A DNA stretch of 43,203 nt from Fuerstiella sp. (GCA_029247265.1 JAQWLN010000074.1:1-43203); one strand, 5' to 3'; shown: positions 24,465 to 33,902, counted from the stretch's first letter. Notes: generated from the letters alone by a model not told the origin. Made by a program: numbers and translations.

Positions 24465-26597
24465 TTACTTCGGCGAACCTAAGCTGCCGATTTCAGCCGC
24501 GGTCAGAACTCGGTCGAACACCGCGATTTCATCCAGGCGGCCTTCCCAGTTGGAATCGTTGTCACACCGTCCGCCCCAAAAGTATCGGTCGCTGGTGGAC
24601 CGAACCTTCGGCGACACGACGCCTTCAATTTCCGGTTTTGGATTACCGTTCAGATACGCTCGGACAGTGTTGCCATCGCGAACCAGAGTGACATGATTCC
24701 ATGTCCAGCGGGCAATCTCTGTTGAACCGAGCAGCGGACTTGCGCTGTTGCCTCGCGCGAAGATCAGGTGACCAGGCTGGGTCGACGTTCCGCCGATGCC
24801 CAGATGTTCGCTGTCTGCGCTGAGCCCGTTGTTGTGCCCTCTGGAACACATCCAGCCGGTGACATCGCGTGCATCGTTTGGCATTCCGTTCCAGAACCAC
24901 ATCGTCACTGTATACGCGTCAGTCAGCTGGGAAAGCCGGGTCAGCATGCGGCCTCCGGCAAAGTGCGCCGCGCGGTTTCTTTCTCCGTTGGCACACAGTG
25001 TTTCAGAGGCCGGACCTTCCAGAAAATACGCGACGGCCGGTTCGTAATGTCCGTCCCGGCCGTTGCCTGATGAATCCACGGCGTACGTCCCCCTCATTTC
25101 GTCCAGCCGCCACCATGCCAGCGGCTTGGCCTTGGCAAGAGCAATCGCTGCCTTCCCCCGACTCTGCTGATAATGACGCCGTGGTCTTGCGGAAGATTCT
25201 TCCAGTAGCTGCAGTGCGGTTTCTGTGATCTTTGGTTCCGCCTGTACTTCAAGTCCCGCAGAACGAGCAGCCCACGTATTGTAGCCTCCCAGGACGTGCT
25301 GCTCCGGCGGTGGACTATAACCGTCGCCGCCGTTGGCAAGCTCGATGACCATCGTTTTCGGCAGCGGACTCTGCAGCTTCACTTTCAGCCCCGTGAGCGC
25401 GTATGTTTCATTCGGTGTCGTGGCGATGCCGATGTCGCCGATGCGCAGGCCCTGGACGACAATCTCTGTCGTTTGTCGTTCGTGCAGAATGATTTGTTCC
25501 AGGGCGTAGACTTCTTCAGGGGTCTTCGGCGGACGGTCGCCTAATTCGGCAACGATTCTCTTCGCCCAGTCCAGCCGCTGCAGATCAGGCACGCGATAGT
25601 TCAGCACGGGTCTGGCTTCCGCCATTGCCAGATCAGCGTCCGCTTTGTGCTCAATCGTGGCGTATGCCTTTACTGCAATCTCAAGCAGCCCAGCCGTATA
25701 GTCCTCGATTGTCTTGAATGGGTTCTGCTCTGCGGGTGGCTTCTTGTAGTCGCGGCGCCAGATATCGCCGCTGCAGCCGTGCGACATGATACCGACAAAT
25801 GGTGGATGGTTTCTGTCGGGGGTGACGATTTGTTTCTGCAGCCCCTCACTGAACAGGCCAAAGTAATCGGCTGCCAGCGCTTTCTGTCCTGAGAAATAAT
25901 GCATCGAAAAATTTGCCAGCACCGCAATCGGCCGGCCATCAAGGGCCTGCAGAGATATCATCGAAAGATCAGGATCTTCCGGGCCGGATTCGCCGGTGAC
26001 GTCATCCCAGTTACTCCCGGAATGCATATTCGCCCGTACGGTCGCATTGCCGAAGGGGTCGTCCGCCAGTCGGTCCGGTCTGCGAATCCATCGCCGCAGC
26101 GCTGTGAATTGAGCCGCGTTCTCGACGGCCCAGCCAACGGTTGCTGGCTCCAGGTTAGCCTCTGCCTTCATTAATGCTTCAGCAATGCCAGCTCTGAGAA
26201 CCGGCAGGTAATCGGTATCCGCATCTGTTCCGAGTGCTCCCATTGATGACGGTGCGGTGTGTGTGTGTGTCGCGGAGATCAGAATCCGTTCTGGCTTCAG
26301 ACGGGTTTGCTGTGCTGCCAGCTGCTTGGCTTCGTCCAGCAGAGGTCTCGGCATCATGCAGCTGTCAACCACCACAATACCAATTTGTTCGCGACCGTCG
26401 TCGAGCACGATCGCTCGAGCATTGATTCGGGTAACCACTTCTGACGCGCTCCGACTTGTCATGCCTCCGTTCACCAGTACCGGGAACTTCGATGGTGTGA
26501 CGTCGACGACAGCAGCTCCTGCTTTTAGTTCTGCGTTGACGTGACCTGTTGATATCAGGAATGCGGCAGCAACGGCAGGAAAAAACGAAAATCGCAT
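24465..26597 (-). CDS. secreted neutral-ceramidase-like protein with a C-terminal LamG domain
   Basis: A 710-residue protein with signal peptide (MRFSFFPAVAAAFLISTGHV, cleavage after VNA). The N-terminal 450 residues resemble the neutral/alkaline non-lysosomal ceramidase family as seen in planctomycetes: LKAGAAVVDVTP at the mature start, and ISATHTHTAPSSMG near 112, whose histidines would bind zinc. From about 495 (LAWWRLDEMRGTYAVDSSGN) to the end lies a LamG/concanavalin-like jelly roll, a carbohydrate or ligand binding module. Ceramidases split ceramide into sphingosine and fatty acid, but planctomycete relatives are untested and may act on other amides. The start at 26597 has GAAGGG seven bases upstream; the frame continues five codons to ATG 26612. 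It is the last gene of the kinase-apt run. Confidence 0.87.
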   Translation of the reverse strand: MRFSFFPAVAAAFLISTGHVNAELKAGAAVVDVTPSKFPVLVNGGMTSRSASEVVTRINARAIVLDDGREQIGIVVVDSCMMPRPLLDEAKQLAAQQTRLKPERILISATHTHTAPSSMGALGTDADTDYLPVLRAGIAEALMKAEANLEPATVGWAVENAAQFTALRRWIRRPDRLADDPFGNATVRANMHSGSNWDDVTGESGPEDPDLSMISLQALDGRPIAVLANFSMHYFSGQKALAADYFGLFSEGLQKQIVTPDRNHPPFVGIMSHGCSGDIWRRDYKKPPAEQNPFKTIEDYTAGLLEIAVKAYATIEHKADADLAMAEARPVLNYRVPDLQRLDWAKRIVAELGDRPPKTPEEVYALEQIILHERQTTEIVVQGLRIGDIGIATTPNETYALTGLKVKLQSPLPKTMVIELANGGDGYSPPPEQHVLGGYNTWAARSAGLEVQAEPKITETALQLLEESSARPRRHYQQSRGKAAIALAKAKPLAWWRLDEMRGTYAVDSSGNGRDGHYEPAVAYFLEGPASETLCANGERNRAAHFAGGRMLTRLSQLTDAYTVTMWFWNGMPNDARDVTGWMCSRGHNNGLSADSEHLGIGGTSTQPGHLIFARGNSASPLLGSTEIARWTWNHVTLVRDGNTVRAYLNGNPKPEIEGVVSPKVRSTSDRYFWGGRCDNDSNWEGRLDEIAVFDRVLTAAEIGSLGSPK

Positions 26598-26711
26598 GGG
26601 AATGCCCTTCATCTGGTGAGCCAGGTAATAACGCAGAACCCCGTTTTACGACACACACGTCCCAACGTCAAACCGCTGATGTGCTTTGAAGATCCGGATT
26701 TCGATCCGACA

Positions 26712-27083
26712 CTAATCGTTGCTTTGAATTGCCGCTTTGGCTTCTGCGAGAATGGCTTCCATCTGTTCCGTGGCATACAGCACAGAGCGGACGGCCTGCT
26801 GGAAATTCGTGTGCGTGGAGGCACTCCAGGCATCCTGCTGAAACTGCTCTGCGGCTTTACGGAGCTTTCCAATCTTCTTTCCAGCAAAGCGAAAATAGGC
26901 GGCCGGATCCTCCGTCTTTGACTCAATTGCACGGCTCATATCGAACACTGATCGTACGATCCCCATCAACTCCGGATAGTCCTCAACTTCGTCGCAGTGC
27001 TTGATGAAGGTCCGCACCATCCATGCGTGCGCCATCGTCTTTTGAAACCGCTCTACGAGTTGTGGAAGGATTGAATCAGACAT
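26712..27083 (-). CDS. small conserved-looking helical protein, unknown function
   Basis: A 123-residue protein predicted to be almost entirely alpha-helical, with no signal peptide or membrane segment and no motif that I recognise. It starts eight bases after the apt stop codon and has normal codon composition, so it is very probably a real gene co-transcribed with apt. The aromatic- and charge-rich N-terminus (LVERFQKTMAHAWMVRTFIK) suggests a helical bundle. No function is proposed. Confidence 0.75.
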   Translation of the reverse strand: MSDSILPQLVERFQKTMAHAWMVRTFIKHCDEVEDYPELMGIVRSVFDMSRAIESKTEDPAAYFRFAGKKIGKLRKAAEQFQQDAWSASTHTNFQQAVRSVLYATEQMEAILAEAKAAIQSND

Positions 27084-27091
27084 AGCACGAT

Positions 27092-27625
27092 CTACTCGTC
27101 AGCGTCTTCTGACTGATATCGAATCAGGCTGTGAACGGTCGTGTCTCCCAGTCGATCTCGGCCATTGAGAAAGTCCAGCTCAATGACAAACGCCGCGCCG
27201 ACGACGGCTGCTCCTTGTTTCGTTGCCAGTTCCAGACAGGCTTCAATGGTCCCCCCGGTGGCAAGCAGGTCGTCAACCAGTAATACTCGATCACTTCGCT
27301 CAACCGCGTCGGCGTGAATCTCCAGCGTGTCAGAGCCGTACTCCAGGTCATAGTGCAGCGTCTCCGTGTCGAATGGCAGTTTCCCCGGTTTTCGTACCGG
27401 AACAAATGCCGCCCCCAATTCCATCGCCAGCGGAGCACCGAAGACGAATCCCCTGGCCTCTGCTGCCAGAACAGAAGAGATGCCGGCGTCTCGAAACGGT
27501 TCAGCCAGCTGACGGACAACTTCTTTCATGGCGGCAGCCGATTTCAGCATCGGTGTAATGTCGCGAAACATGATGCCCTGTTTGGGGAAATCCGAAACGG
27601 AACGAATATAATCTTTAAGGTCCAT
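27092..27625 (-). CDS. apt: adenine phosphoribosyltransferase
   Basis: A 177-residue cytosolic purine-salvage enzyme that converts adenine and PRPP to AMP. It opens with [20 protein letters not shown], typical of Apt, contains [14 protein letters not shown] and [11 protein letters not shown] (substrate hood), and the PRPP-binding signature [16 protein letters not shown]. Length is that of the family. The upstream kinase gene ends 82 bases before, and the small unknown gene begins eight bases after, which suggests one transcript. There is no clear ribosome binding site. Confidence 0.96.
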   Translation of the reverse strand: MDLKDYIRSVSDFPKQGIMFRDITPMLKSAAAMKEVVRQLAEPFRDAGISSVLAAEARGFVFGAPLAMELGAAFVPVRKPGKLPFDTETLHYDLEYGSDTLEIHADAVERSDRVLLVDDLLATGGTIEACLELATKQGAAVVGAAFVIELDFLNGRDRLGDTTVHSLIRYQSEDADE

Positions 27626-27660
27626 AATGAATCGGGGCTTCTTTTGATGGTCTGCTCAGC

Positions 27661-27678
27661 GGCCAATGCGGCCAATGC
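27661..27678. repeat. 9-bp tandem duplication
   Basis: Two adjacent copies of GGCCAATGC in the short gap between the kinase and apt genes. Small, probably slippage-derived, with no evident function. Confidence 0.7.
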
Positions 27679-27707
27679 GGGGAATGTACTCAGGCGAAGT
27701 TCGTCTG

Positions 27708-29438
27708 TCACGGGACTGGCTCCGTAGATTCAACTTCCGACTGTTTGTTGATTGCTGCTGTCTCCAGTTGATCCAGCAGGCGGCTGCAATCGGCCAGTTC
27801 CCGTTCGACGGTGGTATCCTTCTGATACAGGTGAATCGTTGAACGCAGGACGGCAGCTGCACGAATGGTCTTGTTTTCTGCGGCCAGATTTTTGGCGCGG
27901 TCGCGCATCGCGGTCACAAGCTCGCGGCGACCCGCAATGTTCTGCTCATTTCCCCAGTCATTCAGTGTTGCTGCTGTGAAATTTGCAAGAAATGTGTACC
28001 TGGGATCGTCGTGAATGATCTCATGTACCGTTTCCAGTTCTGTACGTCCGTTGGAAATATCGCCGTCGGCGTATGTCTGAAAGGCGCGACGGATCAAACG
28101 CTGTAATTCCGAATCGATGGACGGATCACTCGGCGTTGAGATCCTGACGTCTCGACAGAATTCGTACTGATCCACACGGCGAATCCAGTTTTCAATTTCC
28201 GTTCGACGTTTCGGGAGCGCATCAGATTCGAGTAATGGGACGAGAGTTTCATCTCGAACTCTTAGCCATGCCGGAGTGGCTTCATCTGCCAGGATCTCTT
28301 CGGCCGCCGCAAGTTCCTCAGCCGGATCGGGAGCTGTTTCTTTGGCAAGGTAAAAGCCAGCGGCGATCACGATCGCGAACAAGGTTAACAGAACCACAGT
28401 GTTGTCAAAAAACTTCGCGACCGGGGACTGTTGCAGCTGTCGTTCAATATCATCCCTGACAAAATTCCGGACCATCGTTGCCGGACCTGGGCCATGTTCT
28501 GCGTTATCCCTGTGCGGCGTTGCTCCAAGGGTGTGATCGGACGCACGGTCAGCCGTGCGGTCTGACACCACTTCGCCATTTCCGATAACGGTGTCAATAT
28601 TTGCTTTTCCGGAAAACTCGATGCGAGCTCGTATGTTCTCCAGCTGTTTGATGGCGACTAGTCCGTCAGGAAAGCGATCCCCCGGTTTCTTTTCCAGTAG
28701 TTTGCAAACGAATTCTTCCAGCAGTCGGGGGATATCGGGAACGTAATGGCTCGGCTTGTCGAATTGTGCGAACTGATGCTTGTGCAGGATGTCATTGGCC
28801 ATCTTTCCGGTGAAAGGTGGGCGACCTGTCAACATCGCGTACATTACAGCGCCAAGAGAATAAAGGTCGCTGTGTTTCGTCGCGCGTTGTCCACGTGCCT
28901 GTTCGGGAGACATGTATTCGGCGGTTCCGACAACGCCGCCGGTGCGAGTCAGTCGTGTCGTGGCAAATATGTGTGCAACGCCGAAATCGGTCAGTTTGAT
29001 GGTGCCGTCATTCGCCAGCATCAGGTTCGATGGTTTCAGATCCCGGTGTATAATGCCTGCGTTGTGCGCGGCTTTGAGTGCGCGGGCGATCTGCAGTGAG
29101 ACGTCGATAACCTCCTGCCACGGGATTTTCTTTCGCCGCGAAATCATAGCCGTCAAGGTTTCGCCATCCACGAACTCCATCGAGTAGTAATAGCTGCCGT
29201 CGTCGGATGTGCCATTGTGAAACAGTTTGACAATGTATGGACTGCTGAGGGCCTTCAGTGCGTCAATCTCGCGCGAGAATCTGATGACGAATCCGTCTTC
29301 CTGCGCCATGGACGCCGGCAGCACTTTTATCGCCGCTTCCTCGCCGGTGTCTTCGTGGACACCCAGATAGACGTTGCCCATCCCGCCGGAGCCGATCTTA
29401 CGGTTGATTCGGTACGAGCCGATCCTGTCCGGGTGCAT
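27708..29438 (-). CDS. membrane-anchored Hanks-type serine/threonine protein kinase
   Basis: A 576-residue protein. The kinase domain spans about residues 8-275, with a glycine-rich loop (IGSGGMGNV), the ATP-binding lysine in AAIKVL, the catalytic loop HRDLKPSN, DFG, and the activation segment ending GTAEYMSPEQ. A polar linker leads to one transmembrane helix (about 347-367, VVLLTLFAIVIAAGFYLA), and some 200 residues of helical domain follow on the outside, rich in charged residues and resembling tetratricopeptide-like packing. This is the PknB-type layout of cytosolic kinase plus external sensor, but without PASTA domains. All catalytic residues are present. It is the first gene of the minus-strand run into apt. 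Targets and ligand are unknown. Confidence 0.95.
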   Translation of the reverse strand: MHPDRIGSYRINRKIGSGGMGNVYLGVHEDTGEEAAIKVLPASMAQEDGFVIRFSREIDALKALSSPYIVKLFHNGTSDDGSYYYSMEFVDGETLTAMISRRKKIPWQEVIDVSLQIARALKAAHNAGIIHRDLKPSNLMLANDGTIKLTDFGVAHIFATTRLTRTGGVVGTAEYMSPEQARGQRATKHSDLYSLGAVMYAMLTGRPPFTGKMANDILHKHQFAQFDKPSHYVPDIPRLLEEFVCKLLEKKPGDRFPDGLVAIKQLENIRARIEFSGKANIDTVIGNGEVVSDRTADRASDHTLGATPHRDNAEHGPGPATMVRNFVRDDIERQLQQSPVAKFFDNTVVLLTLFAIVIAAGFYLAKETAPDPAEELAAAEEILADEATPAWLRVRDETLVPLLESDALPKRRTEIENWIRRVDQYEFCRDVRISTPSDPSIDSELQRLIRRAFQTYADGDISNGRTELETVHEIIHDDPRYTFLANFTAATLNDWGNEQNIAGRRELVTAMRDRAKNLAAENKTIRAAAVLRSTIHLYQKDTTVERELADCSRLLDQLETAAINKQSEVESTEPVP

Positions 29439-29813
29439 GTCTTGCCGTCTGAGTTGAGATTGGAAATCATCTGAAAACGAGTGTCATGTTTACTGCTGGC
29501 AGAATCATAAGTCGTTGAGACACCATTTCGCTATCCACTCCCGCGGTTACGAGCTTAGCGATGGCCGTACCTGAATTCATTCGAGCCCCTGTGCAGTTTT
29601 TCTGCGGTCACGGCCGCTGCTGAACCCCAGGAGTTTCTGCCGGAAGATGGACTTTAACGAGTATCGCAATCGGGATGTTTGACGGAATGCTGTCGAAAAA
29701 CACTGCTCCGTCATCTTTTGAATGACGGCGGGGCGCCGGTGAGATTGTTTCGCAGTGGACTTTCATGATCTTTCCGTAGACAATTCAGGACTACTCTCCA
29801 CAGGTGCCCACCC
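29439..29813. other. divergent promoter region between kinase and DUF1501 genes
   Basis: About 375 bases that must hold promoters for both directions. An inverted repeat CCGTCAT/ATGACGG (29708-29728, seven-base loop) lies roughly 85 bases ahead of the DUF1501 start. No clear -35/-10 pair is visible. Confidence 0.45.
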
Positions 29814-31250
29814 ATGAGCCACGCTGAACACGCCTTCACCAATTATTATCCGCTGGTCAACGAGGGGCTTACGGTCTGTAGCCGCCGAAATATGTTAAAG
29901 GCCGGACTCGCCGGAATCGCGGGCCTGACGGTGCCTGATCTGCTGAAGACACGCGCGGCCGCTGCTGATCTTGGTAAACCGATGAGCCGGAAAAGTGTCA
30001 TCCTGCTGTGGATGACCGGTGGGCCCAGTCATATCGACACGTGGGATCCCAAGCCGGATCGCCCATTTAACAATCGAGGACCGTTTGCTCCGATTCCCAC
30101 CGCGCTGCCCGGCACATTCATTTGCGAGCATCTGCCGAAGCAGGCGGCAATGCTGGACAAGTTTACCGTCATTCGCTCTGTGGATCCTCGCAAGAGCAGT
30201 CACCAGCCGAATCAGGTGATGCAGACCGGCAACCGCGCAGCGGCTCCACGCACGAATCCGAAAGGAGACCGTCATCCGGCCATCGCTTCCATCGTGGCTA
30301 AGCACCACGGACCCAATCATCCTGCGATGCCGCCGTACGTAGCCTTCATGAAACATCCGACGCACGTTGCATGGGGCGGTTGGCTGGGTAAACAGTACGA
30401 TCCATTCGTTGGTGATAAGGCATCTGTTTTGCCTCAGTATGACCTGCTGGGCAAGCCTCTTGACAGAACGACAGGCGCTGATCTGTTCCAACTGCCGGGG
30501 CAGCTGGATGTCGGTCGACTTTCTGACCGGCGGCTGCTGATGAAAGATCTGGATCGGATTCGCAGCGGACTTGATCAATCGGGTTCAATGGAGGCCGTCG
30601 ACCAGTACGGACAGCAGGCATTCGACATGGTGCTGGGGCGGCGAGCGCAAATGGCATTTGATATTTCCCGGGAACCGGCGAAGTATCGTGAGCGTTACGG
30701 AGATCACCTCTGGTGTCAGCAGGCTTTGCTGGCTCGACGCCTTGTTGAGTCCGGCGTCAGCTTCGTGACGCTGGATCTGAGCCACCACACAGCATCGGGG
30801 ACCTGGGATAACCATGGTATTCCGGGTGGTGTTTACGGTGGCATCTCAAAGGGACTTAAACCGCTACTGCCGCTGTTCGACCATCTATTGACAACGTTGG
30901 TATCAGATCTGGATGAACGCGGCCTGCTGGACGACGTGCTTGTTATCGCCATGGGCGAATTCGGACGGACTCCCAACATGGGTACGCAGAAAAGTGTCGA
31001 CGGGCGCAATCACTGGCCCGTCGTCATGTCCATGTGTATGGCCGGAGGCGGTCTGCGTCATGGTCAGGTGATCGGAGCAAGCACAAGCGACGGGGGCACG
31101 ATCAAAGAACGCCCGGTGACTCCTGCCGACCTGGCAGCGACGATATATCGACACATGGACGTGCCCCTGGGCGGCACCTATCTCGACGAACGTCAGCGAC
31201 CTCGCTACTTCGTGGAAGAAAACGGGCAGCCGTTGGCGGAGCTGTTCTGA
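29814..31250 (+). CDS. Tat-exported DUF1501 protein (sulfatase-like fold)
   Basis: A 478-residue protein. A twin-arginine signal is visible (CSRRNMLKAGLAGIAGLTVP, about residues 22-41), so it would be exported folded. The DUF1501 family is distantly related to alkaline phosphatases and sulfatases; characteristic stretches are LWMTGGPSHIDTWDPKP, VMQTGNRAA and VIAMGEFGRTPNMG, with histidines and aspartates able to coordinate metals. DUF1501 genes in planctomycetes usually sit directly after a DUF1549/DUF1553 gene; here that gene is 23 kb away. The start at 29814 has a modest AGGTG upstream. The next gene begins 22 bases after the stop, consistent with an operon. Confidence 0.94.
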   Translation: MSHAEHAFTNYYPLVNEGLTVCSRRNMLKAGLAGIAGLTVPDLLKTRAAAADLGKPMSRKSVILLWMTGGPSHIDTWDPKPDRPFNNRGPFAPIPTALPGTFICEHLPKQAAMLDKFTVIRSVDPRKSSHQPNQVMQTGNRAAAPRTNPKGDRHPAIASIVAKHHGPNHPAMPPYVAFMKHPTHVAWGGWLGKQYDPFVGDKASVLPQYDLLGKPLDRTTGADLFQLPGQLDVGRLSDRRLLMKDLDRIRSGLDQSGSMEAVDQYGQQAFDMVLGRRAQMAFDISREPAKYRERYGDHLWCQQALLARRLVESGVSFVTLDLSHHTASGTWDNHGIPGGVYGGISKGLKPLLPLFDHLLTTLVSDLDERGLLDDVLVIAMGEFGRTPNMGTQKSVDGRNHWPVVMSMCMAGGGLRHGQVIGASTSDGGTIKERPVTPADLAATIYRHMDVPLGGTYLDERQRPRYFVEENGQPLAELF

Positions 31251-31272
31251 GAATGTGCCAAAGGAATATTAC

Positions 31273-32274
31273 GTGAATTCGTTGACTGCAATTTCCACTG
31301 CGGCGAGGTGGACGCCGATTCAGTGTCGTCGTTTCTGTCGTACCGAATTCCGTTGTTTCTGGTGCGCAATACTTCTTGTAGTCTGGTCGTCCGCGCAGCT
31401 GCCTGCAGGGGCCAACGAGAATATCGGACCCCGAAGAGGAACACTTGTTATTGATGGCGGCGGTGCCGGCAACGGCTTCAGGCATTTCCTGACACTGGCA
31501 GGTGGCCCGGATGCAAAAGTTGTGATCGTGTCGACGGCCTCGTCCAGTTCAGAGGAGTACGACTATTTCGCGCACCGCTCAGCAAAGTTTGCTCGTGAAA
31601 AATGTGAAATGTCGAATGTTACGGTCGTTCATACCCACGACCGAAGCGAGGCCGACACCGAAGCATTCGTTCAGCCGATTCGTGACGCAGACGCGGTCTG
31701 GTTCACAGGAGGTCGGCAGTGGCGGATTGCGGATGCGTACCTTGGAACGCGGACAGAAACGGAATTTCGTAATGTTCTGGAACGTGGCGGTGTCATCGGT
31801 GGCAGTTCGGCAGGCGCGTCGATTCAGGGGTCGTTTCTGGTTCGAGGTGATACCAGTGGCAGCGACGTGATGATTGGTGACCACCAGCGCGGGTTGGGAT
31901 ACATTAAGAATTCAGCCATCGATCAGCATGTGATTCCTCGGAAACGCCAGCAGGGGCTGATCGAAGTTCTCATGGATCCTGAGGGGAAGATGCAGCCCTC
32001 CATCGACCGCAGGAAATTATTGGGCATCGGTATCGACGAAGGGACGGCGATCGTTGTGGTCGGCAATGAGTTTAACGTCATCGGGAAAAAAGACGGCGTG
32101 GTGTTGCTCTACGACCCGAAGACGTGGACTTCAGACTCCACTGACAGCGAAAGGTACATACCACTGTGGGTGGGGGCGAAGTACGACTTGCAGAATCGAG
32201 AGATCCTGAGTCGCGGTACACCGCCGGTGTCGGAGGAAGTTGACGCACAGGGCTCCTGTGGCGAGACATTCTGA
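31273..32274 (+). CDS. secreted peptidase S51 / cyanophycinase-like protein
   Basis: A 333-residue protein with an N-terminal hydrophobic signal (FWCAILLVVWSSAQLPAGA) after a long basic n-region. The body follows the peptidase S51 family (cyanophycinase, dipeptidase E): GTLVIDGGGAGNGFRHFLTL, then ADAVWFTGGRQWRIADAY, and the nucleophile-elbow motif GGVIGGSSAGASIQG with the catalytic serine. Cyanophycinase releases Asp-Arg dipeptides from cyanophycin; exported relatives exist and their substrates are largely unknown. The GTG start at 31273 has AAGGA (31261-31265) at seven bases; an in-frame GTG at 31255 is the alternative. The 3' end overlaps the opposing glycosyltransferase frame by 166 bases. 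Confidence 0.88.
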   Translation: MNSLTAISTAARWTPIQCRRFCRTEFRCFWCAILLVVWSSAQLPAGANENIGPRRGTLVIDGGGAGNGFRHFLTLAGGPDAKVVIVSTASSSSEEYDYFAHRSAKFAREKCEMSNVTVVHTHDRSEADTEAFVQPIRDADAVWFTGGRQWRIADAYLGTRTETEFRNVLERGGVIGGSSAGASIQGSFLVRGDTSGSDVMIGDHQRGLGYIKNSAIDQHVIPRKRQQGLIEVLMDPEGKMQPSIDRRKLLGIGIDEGTAIVVVGNEFNVIGKKDGVVLLYDPKTWTSDSTDSERYIPLWVGAKYDLQNREILSRGTPPVSEEVDAQGSCGETF

Positions 32275-33902
32275 TGATGCCTGATGTGTTCACCAGCGTT
32301 TTGGTGGCAGGCAGGATTTCTGCTCAGAATGCAGCCCGGACTCCGTCGATGCCTACAGAGTGTTGTGGACTTCGTCCGAGCATCTGTGGCCAACACTCTG
32401 TATGTGCCGGCTTCGAATACGACGGGAAGATTCCATGGGAATTCGTCCGCAGAGTATTCACTCGTGAGTTCAGATTCGACAGATTCTGTAACAACTAATC
32501 GTGACGTGTTTTGGCGCACGGATTGATTAATGCTTGTGGCGCGACGTTTGAAGAGATCCTGCAGAATCAAAGTACACCAGTATCGTGTCGCCGGTTGTAC
32601 TCTGAGTTCTCGGAAAACGTGTACGCTGTGAACGTTCAGACACGTTAGCTCACCGTCTTTCACGGGTTCTTCACGCAGGAAATCGACGACGCGAATTAGA
32701 TTTTGCCACGCCGGAAATGTGCCGTGAGCCAGTGTGGCACGAATCTGCGTGGAGCTTCCCTCGGACCAGCAACGCGGCCACAGAGCCAGACGCTGCAGAT
32801 TCAGGATCGGTGCAGCAAGCAACGCCAGACAGACAAAACAGGATGTGGCAACTCTGCGAGGTGCCACATTAAATTGCCACGGCCACGCGCTGATTAACAG
32901 CAGACCGAGAACGATTGTCGGTGCGTGGATATAGTCCATCGCGTGCTGCAGGATAACGGCCTGCAGCAACCATCCGACGTAGATGGCGGCCACGAGGCTC
33001 AGACTGCGGTTATCCGCATTCCCGTCTCGCACCGTAACGGCATTGAGGGCGACTCGAAAGGCCAGTGGTATGGCGACAGCATGCACGACCCACCACGGAT
33101 GAAAGCGGTAGGCCATCATCTGCCAGCGGTCCAGGTTCCCTCGTTCACGTCCTGCTGCAAGATACTCAGGATTCCATTCCAACATCATTTCCCAGAAATG
33201 CGGCCATGCGCCGTTGTCGATCAGCCACCAGATGCCGGGTAGCGCTGCGAGTATTCCGCCGGCAACCACGGCTGCGGTTTCCGTGACGATGTGACGTTGT
33301 TGTTTTCGGGGCAGGACATCGATGGCAATGACAAATATCGCGGGCACCGCGATATGGGGCTTAATCCAGAATGCGCAGCCCCACAGTGTTCCTTCCAGGA
33401 TGGCCAGCTTCAGGTCGCGCGGCTTTACCGCCCCGCCCTGCAGCCTGAGCAGCACAGCGGCCAGGGCTGGCAACAGCATCCATGTATCTCGCTGGCAATG
33501 GCACCATTCGTTGCAACAAAGATAGAACGCCGACGCTGTGAATGCGAACGCGCCCCCGGCCTGCGGAGTGCGAAGCATACGCATCCCCAGGAATACGATC
33601 CCTGCGAAAATCAGCAGATCGACAGTACGGATGGCTTCAGATGACCAGCCAACCAGAGGGCGAACGGCGAGATGAATCCAGACAACTCCGGGCAGATTGG
33701 GTTCCACGATGTCACGATAAAGAACTCCGCCCTCCAGAACGCATTCGGCCTGGAGATCAAATAGCGCTGTGTCCGAATTCAGCGGCATACACACGAACAG
33801 GGGGCCCAGCACGAGCAGCAACAGCGCGCAGCCTCCACCCAACATTCGCCCCGATGCGATCGTTGATGCACTGCTGCGGTTTGGGCATGTGGCTGCTGGC
33901 AC
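32109..33902 (-). CDS. GT-C type membrane glycosyltransferase (GT39/ArnT-like) with an unusual C-terminal tail
   Basis: A 597-residue protein with roughly nine to eleven hydrophobic helices. After the first helix it has NSDTALFDLQAECVLEGGVL, where GT-C enzymes carry their acidic catalytic loop, and then VEPNLPGVVWIHLAVRPLVG. Such enzymes move sugars from polyprenyl phosphate carriers to lipids or proteins in the periplasm. The GTG start at 33902 is chosen because AGGAG lies five bases upstream (33908-33912); the frame is open a further 38 codons, and ATG 33845 is also possible. The natural end appears to be near VFEAGTYRVLATDA; the last 89 or so residues are Arg/Ser/His-rich and run into the 3' end of the S51 gene on the other strand. 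A lost stop codon or a frameshift near 32380 would explain this. Confidence 0.78.
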   Translation of the reverse strand: MPAATCPNRSSASTIASGRMLGGGCALLLLVLGPLFVCMPLNSDTALFDLQAECVLEGGVLYRDIVEPNLPGVVWIHLAVRPLVGWSSEAIRTVDLLIFAGIVFLGMRMLRTPQAGGAFAFTASAFYLCCNEWCHCQRDTWMLLPALAAVLLRLQGGAVKPRDLKLAILEGTLWGCAFWIKPHIAVPAIFVIAIDVLPRKQQRHIVTETAAVVAGGILAALPGIWWLIDNGAWPHFWEMMLEWNPEYLAAGRERGNLDRWQMMAYRFHPWWVVHAVAIPLAFRVALNAVTVRDGNADNRSLSLVAAIYVGWLLQAVILQHAMDYIHAPTIVLGLLLISAWPWQFNVAPRRVATSCFVCLALLAAPILNLQRLALWPRCWSEGSSTQIRATLAHGTFPAWQNLIRVVDFLREEPVKDGELTCLNVHSVHVFRELRVQPATRYWCTLILQDLFKRRATSINQSVRQNTSRLVVTESVESELTSEYSADEFPWNLPVVFEAGTYRVLATDARTKSTTLCRHRRSPGCILSRNPACHQNAGEHIRHHQNVSPQEPCASTSSDTGGVPRLRISRFCKSYFAPTHSGMYLSLSVESEVHVFGS

